NCBI GenBank assembly: GCA_001414345.1 | Contig: LLCB01000118.1 | Location: forward strand, 99,417-163,416 | DNA length: 64,000 nucleotides | Direction: 5' to 3' | From: Hymenoscyphus infarciens | Lineage: Eukaryota; Ascomycota; Leotiomycetes; Helotiales; Helotiaceae | Part shown: one piece after another, positions 24,101 through 36,190 of the stretch | Numbering within the stretch: the first letter of the stretch is position 1 | Layout: each line of letters opens with the position of its first letter | Translations under genes and position numbers: made by a program | Notes under the pieces: model-generated | Told to the model about the DNA's origin: nothing | The model's database searches: none | What the model saw: the letters and a program-made list of their open reading frames with translations, nothing else

Positions 24101-25770
24101 TATTAGCTATTTACTTATTATAAGCTAGCTTTAAGTAAAGATGTTTCTTAATATAGTTTACTTCTAGATAATATATTTTACTATAGTATATATATTTTAG
24201 TATTTTATTAGTTTTAGATTATTTATAAGTAAGTATACCTATTATTATATTATTAGTATCTGTGGTTATATACTATTCCTCCTTTTAAACTACTATTATA
24301 AGTTTACTAATAGATATAATATAGCTAGTATCGTTAATATAGTTATAAGTCTAGGCTTAATATTCTTTAAAAGTATTATATACTAGAGTAAGGCTAAATA
24401 TATAGAGTTAACTAAACTAAGGATCTTTAAGTTTAGCGTTTAATAAGATAAGTAAGAGCTTATAATCGATTTAGAGGAACTAAGAGTTATACTCTTAGAT
24501 AGAGGTAAAGACGTTAAGCTATAAGAATAAGAGCTCGCTTATAAGTCGATTAAATTATATTAATCTTTTAAGCTAAAATCTATTCTTAAGTTTTATAAGG
24601 ATTTATAAGATATCGTTACTATTGTTCTTAATATAGTTCCTAGCTAGGAAGCTATACTTACTATATATTATATAGGATCTAATATCTAAGAATTTAACTT
24701 ATTCTTTATCCTTCTTTTTATATTCTTTCTTCTTAGCTACTATTAGCTCTAAGATAGTAGTTTATCTAGGACCTATAGCTTATACTACTAGGAGAGTATC
24801 TAGTTATTACTTCTTATAGGTAATAAGCTACTTATAGTAGTAGTCTTTAATATAGAGGTCGTTAACGACTCGTCTTTCCTATTTAGTCTAGTTAGCTTTG
24901 TCGAGCTCTTAGATATTATTCTAAGTTTAATTTTTAGTAGATATAATTAAGAAGAGCTAGGTAGGCTAGGAGTAGAGGAGGTAGGAGTAGAGGAGGTAGG
25001 AGTAATAGGTGAAGGTTCTTTAGCATAGAGTCTAAAGATGTTTATAAGGCTTAGAAGAGGAGGAAGAAGGTCGTTTTCTAATAAGGATAATTTAGTAGTA
25101 TTAGAGCTAGTATTAGTTTCAGATTCGGTTTCGGATTCGGATTTAGATTCTAGATTAGAAGGTATATAGTTAGAGTCTTTAAGTAGGTCGTCTTTATAAA
25201 AGTATTTAGAATAAGTTTAAAGAAGAGTTTAAGTATAATAGAGAAAAAGATTAGGTCTAAAGTATAATATAGATAAGTACTATCTTATCTTCTTTATTAT
25301 TCGATAAGCTAGGAAGCGTCTTCTTAAGGCTACTTCTAGCCTTTCTTAACTTATCTTAAATTAGCTCTTAGTAATCTTCTAAGACCTTATTTCTTCTAAT
25401 ATATTTATTTTAAATTTTTCACTTATATTAATATAATTTTATAAACTGTCTAGGTAGTATATTAAGAGGTTAGTGTTTTTTAACTTCTTTAAGGTTACTA
25501 AGTTTTTACTACTAGAGAGCTATATAGGCTAGATTAGAGGTCGACTTAGTATTTTAGTACTTAAGTGTCTTAATACTTTTATTATAATATATATTAAGAT
25601 AAATTAGAGGTAGTAATACTAGGTATAATAGATATAAGAGATCCTGTTTTTAAATTATAATAACTCGTATATCTATTAGTAGAATACGCTTATACTAGGT
25701 TAAGGAATTATTTAGAGACTTAGTAGTAATTTAATTAATAAGTCTAGGGTGGAATTCTAGGCTTATAACC

Positions 25771-25900
25771 TATTAAAAGGATAGTATAAGGTTTAATATA
25801 ATTATATTACTTAAGTAATTCTAGAGGGGAATTACTCTCTACTTATATATAAGAGGGTTTAGGAAGACCTATATTACGTGATAGATACGGATGTTCAATA
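25771..25900 (-). repeat. Copia 5' LTR
   Basis: A 130 bp partner of 17999-18128. Its inner border carries the primer-binding site GGTTATAAGCC on the minus strand, related to GGTTATGAGCC. Confidence 0.9.
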
Positions 25901-26894
25901 TCCGGTTCTCTCAAAGTATAGCCGTATACAAAAAGCGAACGTTTCTTTAGTATAAACTTCTTCCTAATTCTACTTCTATCTCTTTTAACACTTAGTACTA
26001 GCTAGGACTCGGTCCGTAACCGTAGTCTCTTAGTTTAAGAGAAGTTTAGAGTAGAGTCGGATAATGTTTAGTTAAGAGGAATAGTAATAACTTAGCTAAG
26101 AGCTCGCTTTGAGAGTATACTGATTTATATCCGATTTAAGAGAAGTAGTAAGAAGGTATTAAGAGCAGCGGTGTCTCTTAAGTAAAAGAGGTCTAAATTA
26201 GAGCTTTAAAAGCAAAAGAGGGTTTAAACAAAGGTTTAAAAGAGAGTCGGATTAGTAAGAGTTCGGAGGCAGAGCGTTTTTTTTTAAGTTATTAACTTTA
26301 TAGTTCGCTTATAATTATATCTATCTCGTCTAACCGATTATTTTATTCTTTATTTTTATACTACTATCTCTTCTATATATCGTCTATATTTAAGAAGTCT
26401 TACTTATCGTTTCGTCGGGATCTTCTAAGTCTTAGTATATAGGTATGATTTAGAAAAGGTTTAGAGGGTTATCTTTTGAAAAGGGAGAGTAGCTCTAGAA
26501 GGGGGTTATCGCTTAACGCCTCGTAGCGGAACTGAATTCGATATCTTCGTCGATTTAGAGAGAGAGAGTAAGGTCAGATTCGGAAGCCTTCGCGATAACT
26601 ATAGTAAGTCGACTTATTCACCGAACCTAGGGTTATTAGAAGTCTTAGAGACACTTAGCGTATCCTGCTTTCCTTAACGTGTCTATAATACGATTTTTAC
26701 TAGCTATTTATATAGATACTAAACCCTAGTATTACTAGCTATCTAGGTAGTCTCTAATTACCTAGCTATTTAAGAAGTTACTATAACTAATCTGATTCTA
26801 GACTAAGTCGAATTTAAAACAAAATATCTAGTAGGCGTACTTAAAAGAGATATTATTTATACTATTACTAGCGAAGAATAGTTTAGCCTTTTTA

Positions 26895-27301
26895 TATAAT
26901 AGTACGAAATATATATAACTATAGAAGAAGTATATAAGAGTACGTTTAGCAGAATAACGTATATAAATACTAGGTACTAATATAGAAGAAAAGGCTAAAC
27001 TAGCCTTTTCTAACTCTAGAAGAGTAGGCTACTATATATAAGAGGTTTTAGATAATATAAAAAGAGATACGAAACCGAATAATAACATACGTCGGCTAAT
27101 ATAAAAGCCTAAACTCTATAAAGTACGTTCGAAAGTCTAGACAGACGTATAGACGTACGTAACCTTTCTAAATTAGATAATATAAAACAATAACAGCCGA
27201 AAGCTAAATATACTACCAAAAGCTAAATATACTATAGCTAAACCTTATATATAGCAGATACTCTTAGCTATCTAGAATAGCCTAGGTAACGAGCTATTAC
27301 A
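26895..27301 (-). repeat. Right LTR of element A
   Basis: A 407 bp copy of 16531-16937 that is more RIP-mutated (TATAATAG for TATAACGG, TATTACA for CATCACA). It is followed at once by the target-site copy CTTAT. Confidence 0.85.
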
Positions 27302-27306
27302 CTTAT

Positions 27307-28786
27307 CTCTATTATAATCTTATACTTATATACTTAAATCGAATACTAGTCTATACTAGTATAACTCTATATAGAGTATATAACCGTCTTCTAGAAAGCT
27401 TAATTAGTAGTAAGTATAATATAAGACACTACTTTATCTATACTTACTCTACTCTATAAACTACGACTTATATACTAAAAAACAAGAGTATTAAATCTCT
27501 TAGTATTAGAATATATAATAAGAACGGTTAATACTAAATAAATAGTAGATTTACAAAGGCGCTAATTCTACTATTCGAGAGACCTTTACTAGAAGCCTTA
27601 GAAGTCTTAGAAGCCTTAGAAGTACTAGAAGTACTAGAAGCTCTAGACGCTCTAGAAGCCTTAGACGCTCTAGAAGTCCTAGATATTATACTAAGCTCGA
27701 CACCTCTTACTCTATCTATTATAGAAGCTTAGGATTTAATTCTATTCTCTTTTCTTCGCTACTCTTAAAGCCTCTTAAATCTGCTAGTTTCCTTATATCT
27801 TTCTTAATCTATTAACCTAGAAGTAGAAGTATCTAATCTTAAGACGCTCTAGGTAAGAGTAACTACTACTTAGAAAGACACTAGAGATAGAACTACCTTC
27901 TTTAACTAATTAAGACTTAACGATCTAGTCTTTATAACCTTTTAAAGTATTCTATTATTATTACCTTCTCTAGCTTCCTTTATAGCTTTAAATAGTATAC
28001 TACTACTACTTACTACTAGTACCTTTAATAAGAGTACCTTTGCTACTTATATCTTTTACTCTAATATTATAATCTCTAGACTAATAGTAACGATCTAAGC
28101 TCTATAAGACTTTAAGACTATAAAGCTAAACTGAATATTCGCTTCTAAAGCTAACCTTTTTACCTTTCTCTTTTACTAGATAAGTATAAAGAACCTGTTT
28201 ATATATATCTATAATAAAGTATAATTATTATACTTTCTTACTCTCTTATACTTAGATAATAATATATTAAATTAGTAGAGAGAATAAGACTAAAATAGCT
28301 AGACACTAGAATAAGAACTAGCTAATAATCTATATATATAATATCTATAGTAAAAAGACGCTATTTTAATTAGATACGTTATAGTAGAGAATTCCGCGCT
28401 ATTAAACAAGTTTCTACTCCTAGCTAGCGCGATTACTAATAATAATAAAGAAGACGCTAGAAATACTCTAGATCTAATAGATATTAAGAAACGCTGAGAT
28501 ATAGTAGAAATATCTAATAATTATAGAGATTCGCGAGATTAAGTAAGAATACGAGTATTAGGAAAATACTAGTAATAATCAAGTATCTAAGTCTAATAAT
28601 AATCTAGAAGATAATTATATAACTAAAATCCGAGACGTTACTTATAACGATTAATCCGAGTATTAATTCTAGAACGATTAATAATCCTAGAATAAGTAAT
28701 AATCCGCGTATTAACTCTAGAACGATTAATAATCCGAGTATTAGTCTTAAGATAATTAATCTTCTTAAAATAATAGCACTACTCGT
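27307..28786. other. RIP-mutated unidentified sequence
   Basis: AT-rich DNA between elements A and B that continues the sequence left of 16526 before A inserted. The plus strand keeps long but interrupted frames with a repeated Glu-Ala/Val-Leu pattern at 27590-27683 and a minisatellite near the right end (28640-28775). It may be a decayed protein gene or retrotransposon gag; I cannot assign it. Confidence 0.4.
27590..27683 (+). repeat. 9 bp minisatellite (Glu/Asp-Ala/Val-Leu coding frame)
   Basis: About ten tandem copies of a 9 bp unit such as GAAGCCTTA / GAAGTACTA. The plus-strand frame reads E-A-L, E-V-L, D-A-L throughout without a stop, unusual in this block, and hints at a former low-complexity protein domain. 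Confidence 0.75.
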
Positions 28787-31785
28787 TATAATAGTACGCT
28801 ATTCTGAATTACCGGTATTCGTAGAACTATTAATACTCTTAATACCTTAGAACTAAGATTATAATTAACTTAATACTTATATAATAGAAGATATTAAAGA
28901 GATTAAGATTTAGATATTATATATTTAGCTTTAAAAGCCTTTTTATTTAGTATTAGTTATATTAGATAGAGCTTAGTTATTATTATTATTAGAACTTAGT
29001 AGTTTCTAGTCTCTTATATATAAATATATATACTTAGTATAAAAGAGAGATAGTTTTTCCTTTTATTCTATATTAAAGCTTAGTATTTACGTATATTATT
29101 CTATCTTAAACGTACTCCTATATACCTCTTTAGTAGTAGTATATATTTTATACTATTATATAAAAAGGAAAAACTCTTCTTTACTAGTAATAGCTTTTAT
29201 AATATCTCTTTTAAACTTATTATCGCTTTTTATTTTATATTCGATTTAGCTTAGATTTAGATTATTATAACGCTATTCTTAAATAGCTGGGATTCTAGAG
29301 ATCTCTTAGATGTGATGGCCTTGGAAGAGTCGTTCAACGCCTCGTGGCGGAACTGATTCGGAGAGAGACCTAAGGTCTTCTCGGAACTTCGACATGATAT
29401 CGGAAAGGGGGGGGGGTAAGAGCAGATTCGGAAGCCTTCGCGATGACTTTTGGTGATAGTCGACTTATTCACCGAACCTGTGTGTAGCAGTCCCTGCACG
29501 GAGAGGGTTATTAGAAGCCTTAGGGACACTTAGCGTATCCCGCTTCCTTGACGTGTAACATACGATTTTTACTAGCTGTCTGTACAGACACTAAACCCTA
29601 GTGTCACTAGCCGTCCAGGAGATCTCTAGAATCCCGGCTATTTAAGGATGTCGTTGTTCGGGTCCGATTCTAGCCTAAAGCGAAACAGGTATATTATTGT
29701 CGACTTCGAATTCGAAACAAAAAGCGACGACAAGCTCGAAAGAGATATTATAAAGGCCGTCACCGGCGAAGTCGAGTTTAGCCTTTTTATATAACGGCAC
29801 GAAATATACACTACAAGAGAAGAGGCATATGGGAGTGCGTTCGAGACTAAATAACATGCGTAGATACTAGGCTCTAATACGGAAGAAAAGGCTAAACTGG
29901 CCTTTTCTGACTCTAGGAGAGTAGGCTGCTATATACAAGAGGTTCGGACGACAAAAAGGGGTACGAAACCGAACAACGACATACGTCGGCTAATACAAAA
30001 GCCCGAACCCTACGAAGTACGTCCGAAAGTCCGGACGGACGTACAGACGTACGTAATCTTCCTAAATTAGACAATGCAAAACAACAACTACCGAAAGCTA
30101 ATATGTACGGCATATGCCACGTAATATCGGCTATCTAGGATGGCCTAGATAACAGGCTATCACATTAGATAGCTAGTAATATTAGAGTTTAGTATCTATA
30201 TAGATAGCTAGTAAAAATCGTATCTTATATATTAAGAGATTAGAATATACTAAGTGTTTCTAAGAATTCTAATAACTCTCTTAGTATAGAGACTACTATA
30301 TACGATTTAGATAGTTAATATATAATAGTTATCTAGAAAACTTCTAATTAACCTCTTTACTCTCTTAATTAATATTTAATATATTAGAATTAGAAGTGAC
30401 TCTAGGTCTCTTCTAAGCTTTACTTCTAAGTATAGAGCTCTTTATTAGAGAAGAGAGTTAAGTACTAATTAAAAGGTCTCTAACTTATATCTATACTTCT
30501 AAGAATAATAAAAAGTTATAAAATAATAAAAGTAAAAGTATAACTTCTAAAAGCTAGAGAGACTAATAAGATTTTTCGAATATAGACGAGATATAGAGTA
30601 TAATATAAGCTATAGAGGCTAAAGATTAAGAAAAAGAAAAGAGAATCTTATAATAAGATAACTAAATTACTTAATTAGTAGAATTAGTATAATAAATTAG
30701 TAAATACTTACTAGGTAATTATAATAGTACGCTATCTTAAATTTCTAGTATTCGTAGAACTACTAATACCTCTAATACCTTAGAGCTAAGATTATAATTA
30801 ACCTAATACTTATATAATAGAAGATATTAAAGAGATTAAGATTTAGATATTATATATTTAGCTTTAAAGCCTTTTATTTAGTATTAGCTATATTAGATAG
30901 AGCTTAATTATTAATATTATTAGAACTTAGTAGTTTCTAACCTCTTATATATAAATATTTATACTTAGTATAAAAGAGGAATAGTTTTTCCTTTTCTTTT
31001 ATATTAGAGCTTAGTATTTATATATATTATTCTACTAAACGTACTTCTATATACCTCTTCTATAGTAGTATATATTTCGTACTATTATATAAAAAGGAAA
31101 AACTCTTCTTTACTAGTAATAGCTTTAATAATATCTCTTTTAAGCTTATTATTACTTTTTATTTTAAAATTAATTTAGCTTAGATTTAGACTATTATAAC
31201 ACTATTCTTAAATAGCTAGGAAATTAGAGACCTCTTAAATAGCTAGTAATACTAGGGTTTAGTATTTATATAAATAGCTAGTAAAAATCGTATTATTAAT
31301 ATATTAAGAGATTAGAATATACTAAGTGTTCTTAAGAATCCTAATAACTCTCTTAGTATAGAGACTACTATATATAATTTAGATAGTTAATATACTATAG
31401 TTATCTAGAAGACTTCTAAATTAACCTTTTTACTCTCTTTTAATTAATATTTAATATATTAGAATTAGGAAGAACTCTAGGTTCTTCTTAAGCTCTACTT
31501 CCTAGTATAGAGTCTCTCTAAAGAGAGTTAAGTACTAATAGAAAGGTCTTTAACTTATTACTATATACCTAAGAATAATAAAAAGTTATAAGATAATAAA
31601 AGTAAAAGTATAGCTCTTAAAAGCTAGAGAAACTAATAAGACTTTTTTAAATATAAACGAGATATAAAGTATAAAATAGGCTATAGAGGCTAAAGACTAA
31701 GAAAAAGAAGAGAGGATATTATAATAAGATAACTAAATTATATAATTAGTAGACTTAGTATAATAAATTAGTAGATAACTACTAG
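28787..31785 (+). repeat. Tandem duplication of LTR plus leader at 5' end of B
   Basis: Two head-to-tail units, each a ~370 bp LTR followed by ~700 bp of leader: 28787-30719 (about 1,074 bp once the 854 bp insertion and its 5 bp duplication are removed) and 30720 to about 31785. They match along the full length with RIP-type differences, so the second unit serves as an empty-site control for the insertion in the first. Confidence 0.8.
29311..30164 (-). mobile_element. 854 bp LTR-like insertion, little mutated
   Basis: Ends TGTGATGGCC and GGCTATCACA are inverted repeats (9 of 10). TTAGA is duplicated at 29306-29310 and 30165-30169, and the sister unit of the tandem repeat shows the uninterrupted site near 31240-31255. 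The right 375 bp (29790-30164) is an element-A-type LTR; the left ~479 bp matches the internal DNA next to the right LTR of A (about 26,518-26,894). GC is clearly higher and RIP lighter than in the surroundings, so this is the youngest insertion. It behaves as a solo LTR of a long-LTR variant. No coding frame is meaningful here. Confidence 0.8.
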
Positions 31786-34305
31786 GTAATAATTAAAGTC
31801 TAAGTCTTATCTAACTAATATAAACTCCTTCTTTATACTCTTCTATTATATTAGACTATTATTAGATACTTTTAACTTATAAAGCTCTTATTTAGAAGAT
31901 AATAATAAAACTTACCTAGAACTACTTAGAGCCTTAATATAAGTCTAATATAAGTAAGATAATATTTAAAGATTATAAAGAAATAATTAAACTTCTTAAT
32001 ACTTATTATTTAACTAGTTATAGAAAGGAGAATACCTAGAATACCTTTTAGTCTCTTTAAATAGAATAGAAGAGTTATATAGAAGAAAGTTTTTTAGAAT
32101 TTAAAAGTTGTTTTTTAAGTATAATAATACTTAAAGAAGTATTAGAATAAGATAGATTCTACTATTTATAGAAGAAGATTATACCTTAGCTTAGAAACCT
32201 ATCTACTATAAGAAAAAGAGACTAGAATAATAATTTTAAAGAGATAATAAAAGACCTTTTATTTATAAATAAGAAATAGTATTAAAATACTAAGTTATAT
32301 ATAACTAGTATAATAACTATAGAAAAACTAGTAGTAATAAGCTCTTTATATAGAAAGATAAATACTATCTAATTCTTATCTAGTTTAGCTATAAAACTTA
32401 TACTACTCTTATATAGACTCTATTCTATCTTTTAGAAGGCTTTCTAAACTCTTAAACTCTCTTCTACTAGTAAAAGATTAAAGACTTTATCTATAGACTA
32501 ATTCCTTACTAGTATAAAGTATTATAATTATAGAAAGCCTAGATATATTAAGCTTAATTATCTTAATCTACCTAGTATTAATAAGATAGATAATTAACTT
32601 AAAGAAGAATAACTAACTAAAGAGTATTCTAACTCTAATCTAAGTTAGAGAGAAAATAAAGAAGCCTAGGTAAAAATACTTTCCTAAGCTTATATGAATA
32701 TAATCTAGTTAGACTTAACCTTTCTAAGCTTATAAGAGGAAAACAGTTTCTTATAAATACTACTCTTAGTATATAAGAATATAGTATTAAAATATAAGCT
32801 TTAGTAGATATAAGAGCTAATAAGTACTTATTTTTAAATTAACTTCTAGCTTTATAATTATCTAAAGTAATAGGTTTATAGAGCTAGAAACTACTATATT
32901 TAGTATTTATTTATAGATATAATAATAGTACTAAAAGCTAGATAACTTAGTTTATATAACTATATTTAAATATAGATAAACGTTATATTTATAACTACCT
33001 CTTTATTATTCTAAACCTTAGATAATAAGACTTAATTATTAGTAATAAGTAGCTAAATTATTTTAAAGTTCTTCTTAACTTTTTAAAAAATTAGATTACC
33101 TAGCTAGCTAATTACTCTCTAACTCTTTACTTTAGTAAGAAGATTTTACTTTTACTTTTTAGCTAGAACTAGAAACCTATTTTAAATTACTAGTTAGATA
33201 TAAATTAAAAGAAATATATAATCTATTAATAAGAAAGATATAAAAAAGGTAGACTTATAAATATAGCTAAGTTATTACTCTTATCTATAATAATATCTTT
33301 TAAAATTTTAACCTCTAACTCTAGTCTAAAGCCTCTTTAAACTACTAGTATAGTTTTAAAAAGCTAGATTCTATACTCTTTTATTAGTAAAATAAGTATA
33401 AATACTATATATTTTAATATAAAATAACCTAACTTAGAATTCTATATAACTAGTATCTATAAGCTAGATTAGATTATTAATAAAAGATTATTCTCTCTTT
33501 AAAATAATAATAATATAAAAGCTCTAATATAAGCCTAACTCTTAAAATATTACTCTTCTTATAAAGACGTATTCTTAAAAGTAGCTTCTAATAAGCTCTC
33601 TTCTTATTATAAATATAACTATAAGATTACTTTAAATAAACTACTTCTTAACTTCTTTTTACTTCTATATTAATAGTTAATTATAAAGCTTAAAGCTATA
33701 AAAGAGTATCTTATAAAGAACTTAGATAAGAGGTTTATTATTAATAGTAATAGCTCTTTTACTTCTCTAGTACTTTTTATTAAAAAAGCTAATAGTAATA
33801 AGTTATAGTTCTATATTAATTATAAGAAACTAAATACTCTAATCTAAAATAATCTCTATCTAATCCCTTAAATTAATAAGCTTCTTTTAAGAATAGAAAT
33901 AGCTAAAATCTTTACTAAGTAAGATAATAAGATAAGCTTTCTATTATATCTAAATAAACCTTAACTTAGAAAAGATAACTATATTTACAACTAAGTATAG
34001 TATATATAAATATAAGGTTCTCTCTTTTAGACTCTATAATAGCTTTACTATTTATTAATATTGTCGGTATATATTTAAGAGTAAATAGCGACTCGGATTA
34101 GTATACGTGAGTATACGTGCTTCTCGCTTAAGAGCTACTTAAGTAGGCATCGTAGCTAGCTTTACTTAATATATACGAACGATAATATAACTCTTTTTAT
34201 ATTACTTTTATAACTATAAGTTATACTAATACTAATTAGTAGACGTATAGATTAAATACTTAGTTACTTTGTATATTTCTACTATAGGTATACTTATATA
34301 AAAGT

Positions 34306-34860
34306 AAACTTAATATTACTAGTAGACTCCTCTTCTCTGATTATAACTCCTTCTACTATTTAATAACTTTTCGATAATACACTGTAAACGCTTCTTAAGA
34401 CAAGAAACGCCGATTATAAATATCGACTTCTTACTAACCTTCTTTTATTCGCTAAGATAATTCATACTCTCTAAGACACCTATTTACCTGAAACTCGATA
34501 TCTCTTTTACCTAAAAAGTAAACTCGATATTACTAGTAGACTCCTCTTCACAGATCGTAGTTCCTTCTACTATTTAAATTCATAATAATACACTATAAAC
34601 GCTTCTTAAGATAGAAAGCGTTAATTACGAATATCGACCTCTTATCGACTTACCGACCTCCCACCGACCCTCTACCTCTCTCTGAAGAGACCTCTCGAAG
34701 GCCTACTGAATATAAGACTAGTAGTATTAATTTAAAAAAAAAAAAAAAAAATATAAACGCTTCTTAAGATAGGAAGCGCCGATTACGAATACCGACCTTC
34801 TACTAACCTCCTACCTCTCTCTAAGATAATTTATACTCTTTGAGATACTTATTCACCTAA
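34306..34860. repeat. ~200 bp tandem repeats inside D
   Basis: The unit with ACTAGTAGACTCCTCTTC ... AAACGCTTCTTAAGA occurs at about 34306 and 34509. A partial third copy is at about 34750, after an A-rich run of 15-18 bases. Confidence 0.65.
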
Positions 34861-35618
34861 AACCTAATAACGACTTTTTAACAACATCTACTACTTCGAA
34901 TAATAATAATATAGTAGATATACCGACTCTAATAGAAGAGACGATATATGCCGCTGAATAAGAAGAGGAATATACTAAAGGAGAGAACGAAGACCTTCTT
35001 CTTTAGAACGAATTTTAAGTAGACTTTGAAGAATAGAACTAAGATAACTTCGCTCAAGTCTACTAGTCTACTACTATTAAGTTATAACGAATACTTCGTA
35101 GAAGAGAGGTATAGGTTAAGATAGATAGGAATAATATATCTTAGGTATTATATAATACTACTACTAAGGTTAACTAAACTAAGTGATTAGACGAAGAAAT
35201 ATTAAAAGCTATAGTAGTTAAGAGAGCTAGTACTAAAGTCTTTAGATTCTATTATAAATATATAGTAGAACACGTTAAAAGATAATAAAAGCTATAGTAA
35301 TAATAACATTTAGCTTCCTTAGATACTACTAGTGATTACTTTAATAATCCCGCTAACCTAGGTCTATTATATACTACCTAAACTTAAGATAACGAAGATA
35401 ATTACTTTGACGATCCCCTCGCTAACCTAGGTCTATTATATACCGCCTAAACTTAAGATAACGAAGATAATAGAGTTAGGAATAAGAACTATATTATAGT
35501 GCTACTAGGCGGTTCTATAAAGTTTCGACTTATAATTATAAAGCTATACTTTTTCAAAACTTCTAAAACTTTTAGAACGGCACTAGCGGATGAAGGAATT
35601 TCTAGGACAGCACTGTTG

Positions 35619-35712
35619 AATAATCTAACGAATAATCTAATGAATAATCTAACGAATAATCTAACGAATAATCCGACGAATAATCTAACGAATAATCCGA
35701 CGAATAATCCGA
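35619..35712 (+). repeat. 12 bp minisatellite inside D
   Basis: About eight copies of AATAATCTAACG and variants (AATCCGACG, AATCTAATG). The plus frame reads repeats of Asn-Asn-Leu/Pro-Thr, and the enclosing 73-codon frame (35499-35720) is otherwise not protein-like. Confidence 0.85.
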
Positions 35713-35759
35713 TACTATAAACTTATAAAAAAGAGAGAGCTTTTAAAGTATATCTAAGT

Positions 35760-36190
35760 AGGTAAGATATTAAATAACAGACCCTCTCTTAATATCAACT
35801 TCGTTAGTTATAGATTCGCTAAAATACTAATATCCTAGAACCACTATCGAACCCTCTCTAGAAGAGTAGACGTACCTAACCCTGGTAAGATATTAAATAA
35901 TAGACCTTCTTTTAATATCGACTTCGTTAGTTATAGATTTACTAGAATACTAATATCCTAGAACTACTATTAGACTCTCTTTAGAAGAGCGGACGTGCTC
36001 GACTCTAGTAAGATATTAAATAATAGACTCTCTCTTAATATTAACTTTGTTATTTAAAAGTTTATTAAGACGCTGATATCTTAGAACCCCTTTTAGAACT
36101 ACTCTAGAGTTATTTAGAGGTTTATTAAGACACTGATATTCTAGAACCCCTTTTAGAACCGCCTTAGAGGCGCGGACGTAGCTAACTCTA
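35760..36190. repeat. ~118 bp tandem repeats inside D
   Basis: Units starting GTAAGATATTAAATAA(C/T)AGAC begin near 35760, 35884 and 35999, with a fourth degenerate half unit after 36060. Copies differ mostly by C/T and G/A changes. Confidence 0.7.

Larger units (their letters stand above)
17999..25900 (-). mobile_element. Ty1/Copia retrotransposon relic
   Basis: LTRs of 130 bp each (17999-18128 and 25771-25900) and a 5 bp target duplication TCCAG/TCCGG (17994-17998, 25901-25905), differing by one RIP-type change. On the minus strand the degenerate pol shows Copia order: integrase core at about 23090-22800 (ending ...ILNNPKINRATKRLG-like), reverse transcriptase with the YVDD box decayed to YIND at 21203-21192, then RNase H near 20720-20500 (GYLD, STSRYLF, AIL, SKR). 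The 15 bp inside the right LTR (25770-25756) match the half-tRNA(iMet) primer site of Copia elements with one RIP change. A purine stretch AAGTAGGAG abuts the left LTR. Frames are broken by many TAG/TAA stops, so the element is dead. It inserted into element A. Confidence 0.9.
16531..27301 (-). mobile_element. Gypsy-type LTR element A, non-coding, split by a Copia element
   Basis: Two LTRs of 407 bp each (16531-16937 and 26895-27301) bound the element, and CTTAT is duplicated on both sides (16526-16530 and 27302-27306). Read on the minus strand the LTR begins TGTGATGG, and a purine tract AAGGGAGGGGGA abuts the left LTR, as expected for a polypurine tract before a 3' LTR. This sets the sense strand as minus. 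After removing the Copia insertion at 17999-25900, only about 2.05 kb of internal DNA remains. It has no coding similarity I can see and carries internal repeats around TAACTTAGTTAAGAGCTTAC (about 17360, 17500 and again 26090). Its LTR is related to that of the full-length gypsy element C, so A is probably a non-autonomous member mobilised by that family. Confidence 0.8.
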
